64,000 nt of DNA from Luteipulveratus flavus (GCF_029080175.1 NZ_JARFJC010000031.1); one strand, 5' to 3'; positions 23,435 to 32,899 are shown, numbered from the stretch's first letter. A program made the numbers and translations. Notes: generated by a model not told the origin, from the sequence alone.

Positions 23435-25561
23435 TCACTCGCGCAGGTCGACGGCTCCGACGGCGTCGAGCAGGAAGGCTGTCTCGAACGCTGCGTCACG
23501 CCAGGCGTCGTACCGACCGCTCTGGCCACCGTGACCGGCGACCATCTCGGTCTTGAGCAGGACCGGTCGCTCGTCCTGGTCGCTGGTGATCCGCTCCCGC
23601 AGCGCCTGCACCCACTTGGCCGGCTCGACGAAGAACACCCGGGTGTCGTTGAGGCTGGTCGTCGCCAGGATCGCCGGGTAGCGGGTCGCCTCGATGTTCT
23701 CGTACGGGCTGTAGGACTTCATGTACGCGTACACCTCGGGGTCCGCCAGCGGATTGCCCCACTCCTCCCACTCCCCCACGGTCAGCGGCAGCGACGGGTC
23801 GAGGATCGTGGTCAGCGCGTCGACGAACGGCACGGCGGCGTGGACCGCCCGGTACAGCTCGGGCGCCATGTTGACCACCGCGCCGATGAGCAGCCCGCCG
23901 GCCGAACCGCCCTCGGCGACCAGCCGGTCCGGCGCCACCCAACCCTGCTCGACCAGGGCCCGCGAGGCGGCGACGAAGTCGGTGAACGTGTTCTTCTTGT
24001 CGGTCAGCTTGCCCTCGTCCCACCAGCGGCGGCCCATCTCGCCACCGCCGCGCACATGGGCGACCGCGTACACGACGCCTCGGTCCAGCATCGACAGCCG
24101 CACCGCCGAGAAGTACGGGTCGATCGACACCTCGTAGGAGCCGTACCCGTAGACGAAGCCGGCGTTCGTCCCGTCGGGATCGAGCTCGCGGCGGCGGACG
24201 AGTGAGACCGGCACCTGCGTGCCGTCGGGCGCCTCCGCCCAGAGCCGCTCCTCGACGTAGCGGTCGGCGTCGTAGCCCGGCACCTCACGCTGCTTGAGCA
24301 CCTGCGTCTCCCCCGTCGCCGGGTCGAGGTCGAGCACGGTGCGGGGGAAGAGGAAGGACTCGACCACGACCTGCACAGCCGCGGTCTCGTACGCCGGGTT
24401 GGACCCGACCGAGACCCTCGCCAGCGCGGTGGGGGTCGGCACGTCGACCGGCTCGCCGTAGCCCTGCGCGGTCTTCGGAATGACCCGGACGACCGGCAGA
24501 CCCTCCCTGCGCATCGACACGGCGACGAACGACGCGAAGGCGTGCGCGGCGAGGATCCGCTCGCCGTCGGTCCCCGACAGCAGCGGGGACCACGAGTCCC
24601 GGCCCGGGTCGGTGATGGGTGCCCAGGCGAGGTCGAAGTCGACGCGAGAGGCGTTGTGCACCACCAGGACCCGGTCGCCGTCGACCTCGACCCCGTAGTC
24701 CAGACCCGTCGTACGCGGCTGCACGACCTGCAGCGGGCCGGTCGGTTCCTGCAGGTCCAGCAGGTGTGCCTCGGTCGTCGTGCGTGACTCGACGTGCACG
24801 ACGAGCCAGCGCTCGTCGCGTGAGGCCTCGATCCCGAGCGAGTACAGCTCGTCGTCCTCCTGCAGGATCAGCTCGTCCTCGGCGACGTCGCCGCCGACCC
24901 GGTGCCGCCAGACCTGGAACGCGCGCCACGCCTCGTCGCGCCGGGTGTAGAAGACGTACTCACCCGAGAGGGACCAGACCAGGCCGTTGCCGGCACCGCG
25001 CACCCCGTCGTCGACGACGCTGCCGCGCTCGATGTCCCGGATCTCCAGGTCGTAGCGCTCGTCGCCGCGGACGTCGTACAGCAGCGCGAGCTGCGTGCCG
25101 TCCACGCTGACCTCCAGGTCGCCGAGCTCGTAGAACTCGCGCCCCTCGGCCTCGACGTTTGAGTCGAGCAGCACCTGCTCGCCCTGCGCCGGACGGCCCG
25201 GCTCCGGCGTCGGACGAGGGCCGTCCGCGTCGTACGGCGACCGGCAGTGGGTCTCGTACTGGGCACCCTCCTGGGTGCGGCTGTAGTACCACCAGTCGCC
25301 CAGCCGCACCGGCACCGACAGGTCGGTCTCGCGGATCCGTGAGCGCATCTCCTGGAAGATCTGCTCGCTGAGGTCGGCCAGGTGGGACGTCCGGGCCCGG
25401 GTGTAGGCGTTCTCCGCCTCGAGGTGAGCGATCACCTCCGGGTCCTCCCCGTCCCGCAGCCACTCCCACGGATCTACGAACCGGTCGCCGTGGTGCTCGC
25501 GGACGTGGTCGACGCGGCGGGCGACGGGAGGCGACGACGGAAGGTCGGAAGTGCTGCTCAC
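23435..25561 (-). CDS. ptrB: oligopeptidase B (S9A prolyl oligopeptidase family)
   Basis: A 708-residue serine peptidase cleaving short peptides after basic residues; cytoplasmic, no signal peptide. The N-terminal half is the seven-bladed propeller gating domain (about residues 70-420). The C-terminal alpha/beta-hydrolase domain shows GGSAGG with the nucleophilic Ser, SLNDTRVFFVEPAKWV with the Asp, and EMVAGHGGQSGRYD with the His. The N-terminal VREHHGDRFVDPWEWLRD is typical of the S9A subfamily. GTG 25561 starts the gene. Monocistronic by appearance. Confidence 0.94.
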   Translation of the reverse strand: MSSTSDLPSSPPVARRVDHVREHHGDRFVDPWEWLRDGEDPEVIAHLEAENAYTRARTSHLADLSEQIFQEMRSRIRETDLSVPVRLGDWWYYSRTQEGAQYETHCRSPYDADGPRPTPEPGRPAQGEQVLLDSNVEAEGREFYELGDLEVSVDGTQLALLYDVRGDERYDLEIRDIERGSVVDDGVRGAGNGLVWSLSGEYVFYTRRDEAWRAFQVWRHRVGGDVAEDELILQEDDELYSLGIEASRDERWLVVHVESRTTTEAHLLDLQEPTGPLQVVQPRTTGLDYGVEVDGDRVLVVHNASRVDFDLAWAPITDPGRDSWSPLLSGTDGERILAAHAFASFVAVSMRREGLPVVRVIPKTAQGYGEPVDVPTPTALARVSVGSNPAYETAAVQVVVESFLFPRTVLDLDPATGETQVLKQREVPGYDADRYVEERLWAEAPDGTQVPVSLVRRRELDPDGTNAGFVYGYGSYEVSIDPYFSAVRLSMLDRGVVYAVAHVRGGGEMGRRWWDEGKLTDKKNTFTDFVAASRALVEQGWVAPDRLVAEGGSAGGLLIGAVVNMAPELYRAVHAAVPFVDALTTILDPSLPLTVGEWEEWGNPLADPEVYAYMKSYSPYENIEATRYPAILATTSLNDTRVFFVEPAKWVQALRERITSDQDERPVLLKTEMVAGHGGQSGRYDAWRDAAFETAFLLDAVGAVDLRE

Positions 25562-25622
25562 CCGGCTGACGCTATGCGGTGCCGGCGCGTCAGGCGACAG
25601 CGGGCCGCTGCCGACCGGGGGC

Positions 25623-26267
25623 CTAGCCGTGCGGGGACAGCAGGCGGAACCACATGCCGACGTCGAGGACGCCGTCCTCGACCATGCGCAGTCGCCGCTG
25701 CGTCTCGCGCACCACCATGTACGTGCCCGTCCCGAAGACGCCGTCCATCTCCAGCGGCTCGACGTCCGGGAGGTGGTTCAGGAGCCACTGGCAGGCCTGG
25801 ACGCCGTGTCCGGTGCACCCGATGGCCAGGGTGTTGCGCGTGCACAGCAGGCGCCAGTCGTCCGGGCCGAGCGCGCCCGTCGGAGCGCGGTCGTGCAGGC
25901 GCTGGAAGCTCAGGATCGCCGCGCGGGTCCGCGGACCCGCGCAGCCGTCCGCCAGCAGGGTCGGGTCCACGTCGCGCAGCATCAGCTGCGCCGTCGAGAC
26001 CACGGGCCGCATCTCCGACAGATCGGTGCTGCCGGGTCCAACCATCGGCACACTGACCCGGGGAACGATGTGCACCGGTGCCTGCAGCCGGCGCAGGTCG
26101 ACGCGGACACGGTCCTGGACCGGCGAGAGCGCCAGCCGCGACGCCCCGCCCGCGTCCTCGCCGTCGATCTCCTCGTCCCAGCGGAAGGCGGTCGCTCCTG
26201 CCGGTGTGACTGCTTCCTCAGCGGTCTGCCGACCGACGGCGCTGGCTCCCGCGACAACGACACTCAT
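25623..26267 (-). CDS. protein with two peptidoglycan-binding-like repeats, no signal peptide
   Basis: A 214-residue protein. Two PG_binding_1-type repeats can be seen at about 88-140 (STAQLMLRDVDPTLLADGC, AAILSFQRLHD, TGALGPDDW) and 148-210 (GVQACQWLLNHL, MDGVFGTGT, RETQRRL). The first 85 residues are low in recognisable structure and lack a hydrophobic export signal, which is odd for a wall-binding protein. It may be a cytoplasmic protein reusing the fold, or use a non-classical route. A good AGGGG ribosome-binding site precedes ATG 26267. It lies alone downstream of the dnaE terminator. Confidence 0.7.
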   Translation of the reverse strand: MSVVVAGASAVGRQTAEEAVTPAGATAFRWDEEIDGEDAGGASRLALSPVQDRVRVDLRRLQAPVHIVPRVSVPMVGPGSTDLSEMRPVVSTAQLMLRDVDPTLLADGCAGPRTRAAILSFQRLHDRAPTGALGPDDWRLLCTRNTLAIGCTGHGVQACQWLLNHLPDVEPLEMDGVFGTGTYMVVRETQRRLRMVEDGVLDVGMWFRLLSPHG

Positions 26268-26345
26268 GGCTGCCCCTCGTGCAACGACCGAGCCGGGTGC
26301 CGCCGGGCCGCAGCTGTCGTCCCCGTCGCACGGTCTGGGGTCCGA

Positions 26346-26385
26346 CGGAGCACCGCCGGTCGGGGTTCCGGCCGGCGGTGCTCCG
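26346..26385 (-). terminator. dnaE terminator
   Basis: A 14-bp perfect stem (26346-26359 against 26372-26385, starting CGGAGCACCGCCGG) with a 12-base loop, beginning three bases after the dnaE stop. Confidence 0.85.
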
Positions 26386-26387
26386 GC

Positions 26388-29300
26388 TCAGCTGAGGCAG
26401 GCAGGCCCGAGCAGCGCCTTCAGGTCGCCGAACAGCGCCGGCGTAGCCGTCACCCGGTGCGCGTCGTCCAGCTTGACCGTGACCGACCGGCCGGGCTGGG
26501 TGAGCTTGAGGTGCACCTCCGTCACACCGGGATGCTCACCGAGGACCACCTTCAGCCGCTCGGCGACGCCGTTCGTGGCGCGTGCTAGCGGCATCGTCAG
26601 CAGCACGGGGCCGCGCGGGCCCTCCTTCAGCTCCGGCAGCGTGAGCTCCATCGCGTTGATCGCGACCTGCTCGTCGCGCCGGTTCACCCGGCCCTTCACC
26701 ACGCAGATGACGTCCTGGCTGAGCATGGTCGAGACCGTCATGTACGTCGAAGGGAAGAACAGGCACTCCACCGAGCCGTCGAGGTCCTCGACGTTCGCGA
26801 TCGCCCACAGGTCGCCCTTCTTGGTCCGCTTGATCTGCAGCCCGGTGATGAGGCCGGCGATCGTCACGGTCGTCCCGTCCGGCGGACCCTCGTCCCCCGA
26901 CAGGCGAGCGATCGAGGTGTCGGCGTGCTGGGCGAGCACGTGCTCGATGCCGAACAGCGGGTGGTCGGAGACGTACAGGCCGAGCATCTCTCGCTCGAAG
27001 GCCAGCTTGGTCTGCTTGTCCCACTCGATCGCCGGGATCGGGGGCAGCGCTGCGAGCTGGATGCCGGGCTCGTCGCCGCCGAAGCCACCGAACAGGCTGT
27101 CCTGGCCGACCGCCTCGAACTTCTTCTCCTCGACCATCGAGTCGACGTAAGGCTCGTGGATGTGCACCAACCCCTGCCGCGGGTGCTGGAGGTCATCGAA
27201 CGCCCCCGCCTTGACCAGCGACTCGATGGTCCGCTTGTTGCAGACGACCGCGGGCACCTTGCGCAGGAAGTCCTCGAAGGAGCTGAACCGTCCCTTCTCC
27301 TCGCGCGCGGCGATGACGCCCTCCACGACGTTGCCACCGACGTTGCGGACGGCGGCCATACCGAACCGGATGTCGGTGCCCACGGCGGCGAAGTCGGCGA
27401 GCGACTCGTTGACGTCCGGCGGGAGCACCTTGATGCCGAGCTTGCGGGCGTCGGCGAGGTAGATGCCCATCTTGTCCTTGGTGTCCTGCACCGAGGTGAG
27501 CAGGGCCGCGGTGTACTCGGCCGGGTAGTTGGCCTTGAGGTACGCCGTCCAGGCCGACACGAGGCCGTACCCCGCCGCGTGCGACTTGTTGAACGCGTAG
27601 CCGGCGAACGGGAGCATGACGTCCCACAGCGCCTTGATCGCACCGGCGGAGTACCCGTTCTTGGTCATCCCGGCCTCGAAGTTGGCGAACTCCTTCTCCA
27701 GGATCTCCGCCTTCTTCTTGCCCATCGCCCGGCGCAGCAGGTCTGCGCCTCCGAGGGTGTAGCCCGCGAGCTCGCGGGCGATCGCCATGATCTGCTCCTG
27801 GTAGACCAGCAGGTGGTAGGTCTCGCCCAGGATCGGGTCCAGGGCGTCCTTGAGCTCGGGATGGATCGGCGTGATCGCCTGCCGGCCGTTCTTGCGCTCG
27901 GCGTAGTTGATGTGCGCGTTGGCGCCCATCGGGCCGGGCCGGTAGAGCGCGAGCACAGCGGTGATGTCCTCGAAGCCGGTGGGCTTCATCAGTCGCAGCA
28001 GGTTGCGCATCGCGCCGCCGTCGAGCTGGAAGACCCCGAGCGTGTCGCCGCGCCCGAGCAGCTCGTACGTCGCCGGGTCGTCCAGCGGGATCGTCTCGGT
28101 GGAGACGTGCTCACCCCGGTTGCTCTCGATCAGCTTGATGGCGTGGTCGATGATGCCCAGGTTGCGCAGACCCAGGAAGTCCATCTTGACCAGGCCCATC
28201 TCCTCGCACTGCGGGTAGGAGAAGCCGGTGATGATCGTGCCGTCCTTGTCCCGGCGGTGCATCGGGATGAGGTCCAGCAGCGGGGTCGACGACAGGATGA
28301 CCGCCGCGGCGTGCACGCCGGTGCCGCGGATCAGACCCTCCAGCCCGAGGCCGGTGTCGATGACCTGCTTGACCTCGGGGTCGGCGTCGTAGAGCGCCCG
28401 GATGTCCGCGCCCTCGCCGTACCGCGGGTGCTCGGCGTTGAACAGCTCCTTCAGCGGCACGCCCTTGCCCATGACGTCGCCGGGCATGGTCTTGCTGATC
28501 CGGTCGCCGACGGAGAACGGCTTGCCGAGGATGCGGCTCGCGTCCTTGACCGCCGCCTTGGCCTTGATCGTGCCGAAGGTGTTGACCTGCGCGGTGTACT
28601 CGGCGCCGTACTTCTCGGTGACGTAGCGGACCATCTGGTCCCGCTTGCGGTCGTCGAAGTCGAGGTCGACGTCGGGCGGGCTGATGCGCTCGGGGTTGAG
28701 GAACCGCTCGAACAGCAGGCCGTGCTCCAGCGGGTTCAGCTCGATGATGCGGGTGAGGTAGGCGACCAGCGACCCGGCCGCGGAGCCACGTCCGGGACCG
28801 ACCGGGATGCCGTTGTCGCGGGCGTACTTGCAGATGTCGGAGACCACGAGGAAGTAGGACGAGAAGCCCATCGGCTCGATGACCGCCATCTCGGTCTCGA
28901 TCCGCTCGTGGACCCCCTCGGGCACGTGGTCGCCGAAGCGCTCGGTGATGCCCTCGGCGATCCGCTCGCGCAGGAACTCCCCCTGCGACTGCCCCTCGGG
29001 GACGTCCGGGAACTGCGGCATCCGGTCGACCTGGGCGAACACCTCGTCGTACGACTCGACCATCTCGGCCACCCGCAGCGTGTTGTCGCACGCCTGCGGG
29101 AGCTCACGGAAGAGCTCGCGCATCTCCTGCGAGGACTTCAGGTAGTAGCCGGACCCGTTGAACTTGAAGCGGTGGGGGTCGTCCTTGTTCTTGCCCACGC
29201 CGACGCACAGCAGGTTGTCGTGGGTGTCGGCGTCGGCCTCGGTGACGTAGTGGCTGTCATTGGTCGCCAGCAGCGGGATGCGCAGCTCGCGGGCGATCTT

Positions 29301-29963
29301 GATGAGGTCGTGGCGGACGTTCCTCTCGATGTCCAGCCCGTGGTCCATCAGCTCCAGGAAGTAGTTCTCCTTGCCGAAGATGTCCTGGTACGCCGCCGCC
29401 GCCGCCAGGGCCTCGTCGAACTGGCCGAGCCGCAGCCGGGTCTGCACCTCACCGGACGGGCAGCCGGTCGTGGCGATGATGCCCTCGGCGTGCTCGGCGA
29501 TGATCTCCCGGTCCATCCGCGGCTTCATGTAGTAGCCCTCGAACGAGGCTCGTGAGGAGAGCCGGAAGAGGTTGCGCAGACCGCCGGCGTTCTTGGCCCA
29601 CATCGTCATGTGGGTGTAGCGGCCGCCGCCGGAGACGTCCTTGCCGCCCTCACCGTCGGCGTCGATCTCCCGCTTGCCGCCGCGCGCCCAGAACTCCTGC
29701 TTGCGGGAGTGACGGGTGCTCGGTGCGACGTACGCCTCGATGCCGATGATCGGTCGGACCGCGGTGTCCTTGGCCAGGTGGAAGAACTCGTACGCCCCGA
29801 ACATGTTGCCGTGGTCCGACATCGCGATCGCCGGCATCCCGAGGCGCTCGGCCTCGGCGATCAGGGGCTTGTTCTTCGCCGCTCCGTCCAGCATGGAGTA
29901 CTCGGTGTGCACATGCAGGTGCACGAAGCTGTCACTGTGCTGGGAGGGGGGCTGCTCGCTCAT
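26388..29963 (-). CDS. dnaE: DNA polymerase III alpha subunit (DnaE1)
   Basis: The replicative DNA polymerase catalytic subunit, 1191 residues. An N-terminal PHP domain opens with FVHLHVHTEYSMLDGA, and actinobacterial PHP domains of this type proofread. The polymerase palm follows, with PDVDLDFDDRKRDQMVRYV carrying the catalytic Asp pair. Then come the helix-hairpin-helix region and a C-terminal OB fold (TIAGLITGLQIKRTKKGD). A longer upstream in-frame start would overlap the terminator of rluD; ATG 29963 gives the expected N-terminus. Length and motifs are those of the essential DnaE1 rather than the mutagenic DnaE2. Closed by a hairpin at 26346-26385. Confidence 0.97.
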   Translation of the reverse strand: MSEQPPSQHSDSFVHLHVHTEYSMLDGAAKNKPLIAEAERLGMPAIAMSDHGNMFGAYEFFHLAKDTAVRPIIGIEAYVAPSTRHSRKQEFWARGGKREIDADGEGGKDVSGGGRYTHMTMWAKNAGGLRNLFRLSSRASFEGYYMKPRMDREIIAEHAEGIIATTGCPSGEVQTRLRLGQFDEALAAAAAYQDIFGKENYFLELMDHGLDIERNVRHDLIKIARELRIPLLATNDSHYVTEADADTHDNLLCVGVGKNKDDPHRFKFNGSGYYLKSSQEMRELFRELPQACDNTLRVAEMVESYDEVFAQVDRMPQFPDVPEGQSQGEFLRERIAEGITERFGDHVPEGVHERIETEMAVIEPMGFSSYFLVVSDICKYARDNGIPVGPGRGSAAGSLVAYLTRIIELNPLEHGLLFERFLNPERISPPDVDLDFDDRKRDQMVRYVTEKYGAEYTAQVNTFGTIKAKAAVKDASRILGKPFSVGDRISKTMPGDVMGKGVPLKELFNAEHPRYGEGADIRALYDADPEVKQVIDTGLGLEGLIRGTGVHAAAVILSSTPLLDLIPMHRRDKDGTIITGFSYPQCEEMGLVKMDFLGLRNLGIIDHAIKLIESNRGEHVSTETIPLDDPATYELLGRGDTLGVFQLDGGAMRNLLRLMKPTGFEDITAVLALYRPGPMGANAHINYAERKNGRQAITPIHPELKDALDPILGETYHLLVYQEQIMAIARELAGYTLGGADLLRRAMGKKKAEILEKEFANFEAGMTKNGYSAGAIKALWDVMLPFAGYAFNKSHAAGYGLVSAWTAYLKANYPAEYTAALLTSVQDTKDKMGIYLADARKLGIKVLPPDVNESLADFAAVGTDIRFGMAAVRNVGGNVVEGVIAAREEKGRFSSFEDFLRKVPAVVCNKRTIESLVKAGAFDDLQHPRQGLVHIHEPYVDSMVEEKKFEAVGQDSLFGGFGGDEPGIQLAALPPIPAIEWDKQTKLAFEREMLGLYVSDHPLFGIEHVLAQHADTSIARLSGDEGPPDGTTVTIAGLITGLQIKRTKKGDLWAIANVEDLDGSVECLFFPSTYMTVSTMLSQDVICVVKGRVNRRDEQVAINAMELTLPELKEGPRGPVLLTMPLARATNGVAERLKVVLGEHPGVTEVHLKLTQPGRSVTVKLDDAHRVTATPALFGDLKALLGPACLS

Positions 29964-30017
29964 CGCGAGCGAGTCTACGACCGGGCTCCGACAGCGTCGG
30001 GAGGACTCGCGGCCTGT

Positions 30018-30050
30018 GACGGGTGCGACAGGCGGGACGGCGCACCCGTC
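30018..30050 (-). terminator. terminator after the pseudouridine synthase gene
   Basis: GACGGGTGCG (30018-30027) pairs perfectly with CGCACCCGTC (30041-30050) over a 13-base loop, four bases after the stop of the rluA-family gene and before dnaE. Confidence 0.7.
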
Positions 30051-30054
30051 GGCC

Positions 30055-30987
30055 TCAGAGCTCGCGGATCCGGTCCAGCGCGCGCTGCAGATCCGCGGGG
30101 TACTCGCTGTTGTAGGTGACCCACTCGCCGCTGCCCGGGTGCTCGAAGGACAGCTCGACGGCGTGCAGCCACTGCCGGTCCAGCCCCAGCTTCCTGGCCA
30201 GCGTCGGGTCACCGCCGTACAGCGGGTCGCCGACGCACGGGTGGTGCAGCGCCGAGAAGTGCACCCGGATCTGGTGCGTCCGCCCGGTCTCCAGGTGGAT
30301 CGTCAGCAGCGACGCCGAGCGGAAGGCCTCCAGGACCTCGTAGTGCGTCACGCTGGGCCGACCCGACTTCATCACCGCGAACTTGTAGTCGTGGCCCGGG
30401 TGGCGGCCGATCGGCGCCTCGATGGTCCCGACCACCGGGTCGGGCAGGCCCTGGACGAGCGCGTGGTAGGTCTTCTCGACCGTGCGGTCCCGGAACGCCT
30501 GCTTGAGCACGGTGTACGCGCGCTCGCTCTTGGCGACCACCATCAGGCCGCTCGTGCCCACGTCGAGGCGCTGCACGATGCCCTGCCGCTCGGCGGCCCC
30601 GGAGGTCGAGATGCGGTAGCCGGCCGCTGCGAGGCCGCTCACCACGTCGGGTCCGTCCCAGCCGACGCTCGGATGGGCGGCGACCCCGAGCGGCTTGTCG
30701 ACGACGACGATCTCGCTGTCGTCGTGCACGATCCGCAGGCCGGGCACGAGCGCGGGCCGCACCTCGGGTTGGCGTGGACCCGTGCGCTCCGGCATCTGCA
30801 CCTCGAGCCACTGGCCGGCGTGCACCCGGTCGGACTTCCCCGCGGGTCGGTGGTCGAGACTGATGGCCCCTTCGGCCGCCAGCTCGGCCGCACGGGTACG
30901 GGAGAATCCCAGCAGCCGTGCGACCGCGGCGTCGATGCGCTCACCGTGCAGACCGTCAGGGACGGGCAGGGCCTTGATCTCACTCAC
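30055..30987 (-). CDS. rluD: RluA/RluD-family rRNA pseudouridine synthase
   Basis: A 310-residue enzyme isomerising specific uridines, probably in 23S rRNA. An N-terminal S4-like RNA-binding domain (about residues 10-75, RIDAAVARLLGFSRTRAAEL) precedes the catalytic domain. IVQRLDVGTSGLMVVAK carries the catalytic Asp in the HRLDxxTSG motif, with Gln in place of the His. LETGRTHQIRVHFSALHHP is the second family motif. GTG 30987 overlaps the lspA stop (GTGA), the standard lspA-rluD pairing. Exact target uridines cannot be told from sequence. Confidence 0.93.
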   Translation of the reverse strand: MSEIKALPVPDGLHGERIDAAVARLLGFSRTRAAELAAEGAISLDHRPAGKSDRVHAGQWLEVQMPERTGPRQPEVRPALVPGLRIVHDDSEIVVVDKPLGVAAHPSVGWDGPDVVSGLAAAGYRISTSGAAERQGIVQRLDVGTSGLMVVAKSERAYTVLKQAFRDRTVEKTYHALVQGLPDPVVGTIEAPIGRHPGHDYKFAVMKSGRPSVTHYEVLEAFRSASLLTIHLETGRTHQIRVHFSALHHPCVGDPLYGGDPTLARKLGLDRQWLHAVELSFEHPGSGEWVTYNSEYPADLQRALDRIREL

Positions 30988-31820
30988 CGACGCGTCGACC
31001 CCGGGCTCGTCCGACCGTGCGGCTCGGCCGTCGACGCTCCGGTCTCCGCAACGCCCTTGTCCTCGGGCGTCGCCGCCTCGGCGTCACCCTCGCTGTCCGC
31101 GACGGCGGCGGAGGACTCCGTCACCGGACCTGTCGCCCGGGCGTCGGCACGCGGCTCGTCGGCAGTCCCGACCTCCGCGGCCGATCCCTGCGGTGAGGAG
31201 GCGTCCCGATCGTCGCCGTCCGCCGTGAGCTCCTCGTCCTCGTCCTCCTCGTCAGCGGCGCGGCTGCCGTCGACGCCGATGCCGACGAAGGCGAGCACGC
31301 AGATCAGGACGGCGGCCGAGACGATGCACATGTCCGCGACGTTGAAGATCGGCCAGTTCGGCAGCTCCAGGAAGTCCACCACGTGGCCCTTGCCCCCGCC
31401 CGGCGCCCGGAAGAACCGGTCGGTGAGGTTGCCGAGCGCACCCCCGATCAGCAGACCGAGCGCGCACGCCCAGCCACGGCTGCGCAGCCGGCGCGCCACG
31501 TAGATCGTGCAGGCGATGACGCAGCAGGCCACGACCGTCAGGATCCAGGTGGCGTTCGTCGCGATCGAGAAGGCCGCACCTGGGTTGGAGGTGCGGCGCA
31601 GCTGCAGCAGATCACCGACCAGCTCGCGGGGCACGCCCACGTCGAGCGAGCTGACGGCCCAGGCCTTGCTCAGCTGGTCCAGCGCGTACGCGGACGCGGC
31701 CACGACCACCAGGAGCAGGATCTTGCCCACGGCCAGGCCACGGCGCTCGCCTGCCGGATCGACAGTCGACCCGGTGTCGGGACGGTCGGACTCACTCGGG
31801 CGCGGCTCGGGCACGCTCAC
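30984..31820 (-). CDS. lspA: lipoprotein signal peptidase with acidic C-terminal tail
   Basis: Type II signal peptidase that cleaves prolipoproteins in the membrane. The core (about residues 30-190) has four transmembrane segments, with SNPGAAFS, GGALGNLTDRF and FNVADMCI supplying the conserved catalytic Asp pair. Beyond residue about 195 a disordered, Glu/Asp/Ala-rich tail of some 85 residues (AADEEDEDEELTADGDD...) extends the protein to 278 residues, against about 165-200 for most family members. The GTG at 31820 has GAGGAA five bases upstream and avoids overlap with the preceding gene; a start at 31916 is less likely. Confidence 0.93.
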   Translation of the reverse strand: MSVPEPRPSESDRPDTGSTVDPAGERRGLAVGKILLLVVVAASAYALDQLSKAWAVSSLDVGVPRELVGDLLQLRRTSNPGAAFSIATNATWILTVVACCVIACTIYVARRLRSRGWACALGLLIGGALGNLTDRFFRAPGGGKGHVVDFLELPNWPIFNVADMCIVSAAVLICVLAFVGIGVDGSRAADEEDEDEELTADGDDRDASSPQGSAAEVGTADEPRADARATGPVTESSAAVADSEGDAEAATPEDKGVAETGASTAEPHGRTSPGSTRR

Positions 31821-31879
31821 CACTTCCTCGATCGTGCTGCCGGGGCCGGCCGAGCGCGCCTCGCCCGCCGCCGGCGCTG

Positions 31880-32830
31880 TCAGTGCCGCTCCTGCAGCTG
31901 CTTGCACGGAACGCACAGGGTGGCCCGCGGGAAGGCCTGCAACCGCAGCTTGCCGATCGGGTTGCCGCAGTTCTCACACACACCGTACGTGCCGTCGTCG
32001 ATCGCCCGCAGCGCGCGCTGGGACTGCAGCAGCATGTCGCGGGAGTTCTGCGCGACCGTGAACTCGTGCTCACGCTCGAAGGTCTTGCTGCCGGCGTCGG
32101 CCTCGTCGTCGCCGGCGCCGTCCCCGCTGTCCTGCATCAGGCCGATGATCTCCAGCTCGATGTCGGAGAGCTCGGACGTCAGCCGGGCGATGTCCTCGTC
32201 GAGCTGGGTGCGGACCTCCCCCAGCTCCGCCTCGGTCCAGGGGCTCTCGTCCTCGCGCACCTTCAGGTGGGAGGGCGCTGCCGTGGTCGGCTTCGCGGCG
32301 ACCCGCGACGCCGTCGTGCCGGATGATGTGCTCTTGGTCGACACGCGGACCTCACTCTTCTTCTGGGCGGTGGACGCCTTGCTGGTCTTCTTGGCCGGGG
32401 CCGCCTTGCCGGTCTTCTTCGCCGCCGACTTCTCGGCCGCCGTCTTCGCGACGCTCTTGCCGGCAGCCTTCGGAGCGGCCTTGGCGGAGGTCTTGCGGGT
32501 CGCCGCCTTCGCGGCGGGAGCCTTCGCCGAGGACTTCGGAGCCGACGGCCTGCCGGCCGCCTTCACCGGGGTCGCCTTCGTCGTGGTGGCCGCCTTCGTA
32601 CCGGTCGCCGCCTTGGTCGCGACGGGCTTCTTGGCGGTGGTCGTCCTGCTGGTCGTACTCTTCGCGGCGCTCCTGGACGTGGCGGACTTCTTCGTCCCTG
32701 CTGCGGTCGTCGGGCTCGATGACGCGCCCGAGGACCCGGTGCCGCGGCGTACGGCCTTCTTCAGTGCTCTGCCGACTCGGCCGCCGAGGCCACTGGTGTC
32801 TTCGGTCGCTTCGCCCTTCTTCACAGCCAT
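31880..32830 (-). CDS. DksA/TraR-type zinc finger protein with histone H1-like arm
   Basis: A 316-residue protein. Residues about 25-190 are a low-complexity Lys/Ala/Thr-rich arm (KKSATSRSAAKSTTSRTTT and similar), like eukaryotic H1 tails and mycobacterial HU/Lsr2-type extensions, likely to bind nucleic acid. The C-terminal 120 residues are a DksA/TraR domain: a coiled-coil stretch with SELSDIELEIIGLMQD, and a zinc finger with CENCG and CVPCK. Such proteins act on RNA polymerase through the secondary channel. The family member sits before lspA in many actinobacteria, but the very long basic arm is notable. Its own promoter lies at 32900-32928. Confidence 0.88.
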   Translation of the reverse strand: MAVKKGEATEDTSGLGGRVGRALKKAVRRGTGSSGASSSPTTAAGTKKSATSRSAAKSTTSRTTTAKKPVATKAATGTKAATTTKATPVKAAGRPSAPKSSAKAPAAKAATRKTSAKAAPKAAGKSVAKTAAEKSAAKKTGKAAPAKKTSKASTAQKKSEVRVSTKSTSSGTTASRVAAKPTTAAPSHLKVREDESPWTEAELGEVRTQLDEDIARLTSELSDIELEIIGLMQDSGDGAGDDEADAGSKTFEREHEFTVAQNSRDMLLQSQRALRAIDDGTYGVCENCGNPIGKLRLQAFPRATLCVPCKQLQERH

Positions 32831-32899
32831 CGATTCCTCTCGGGGACGTCGCGGCCGCTCTGCCCCCCGGTGCTCAGGCGTGAGCGGATGTACCGGCAG

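Noticed and set aside
26925..29555. An 876-codon plus-strand frame inside dnaE
   Set aside because: Antisense shadow of dnaE; composition is Arg/Val/Asp/Leu-rich and without motifs.
32391..32760. Repeat array within the DksA-like gene (Lys/Ala codons)
   Set aside because: It is a low-complexity protein arm, not a DNA repeat with constant unit length, so it is described in the gene entry only.
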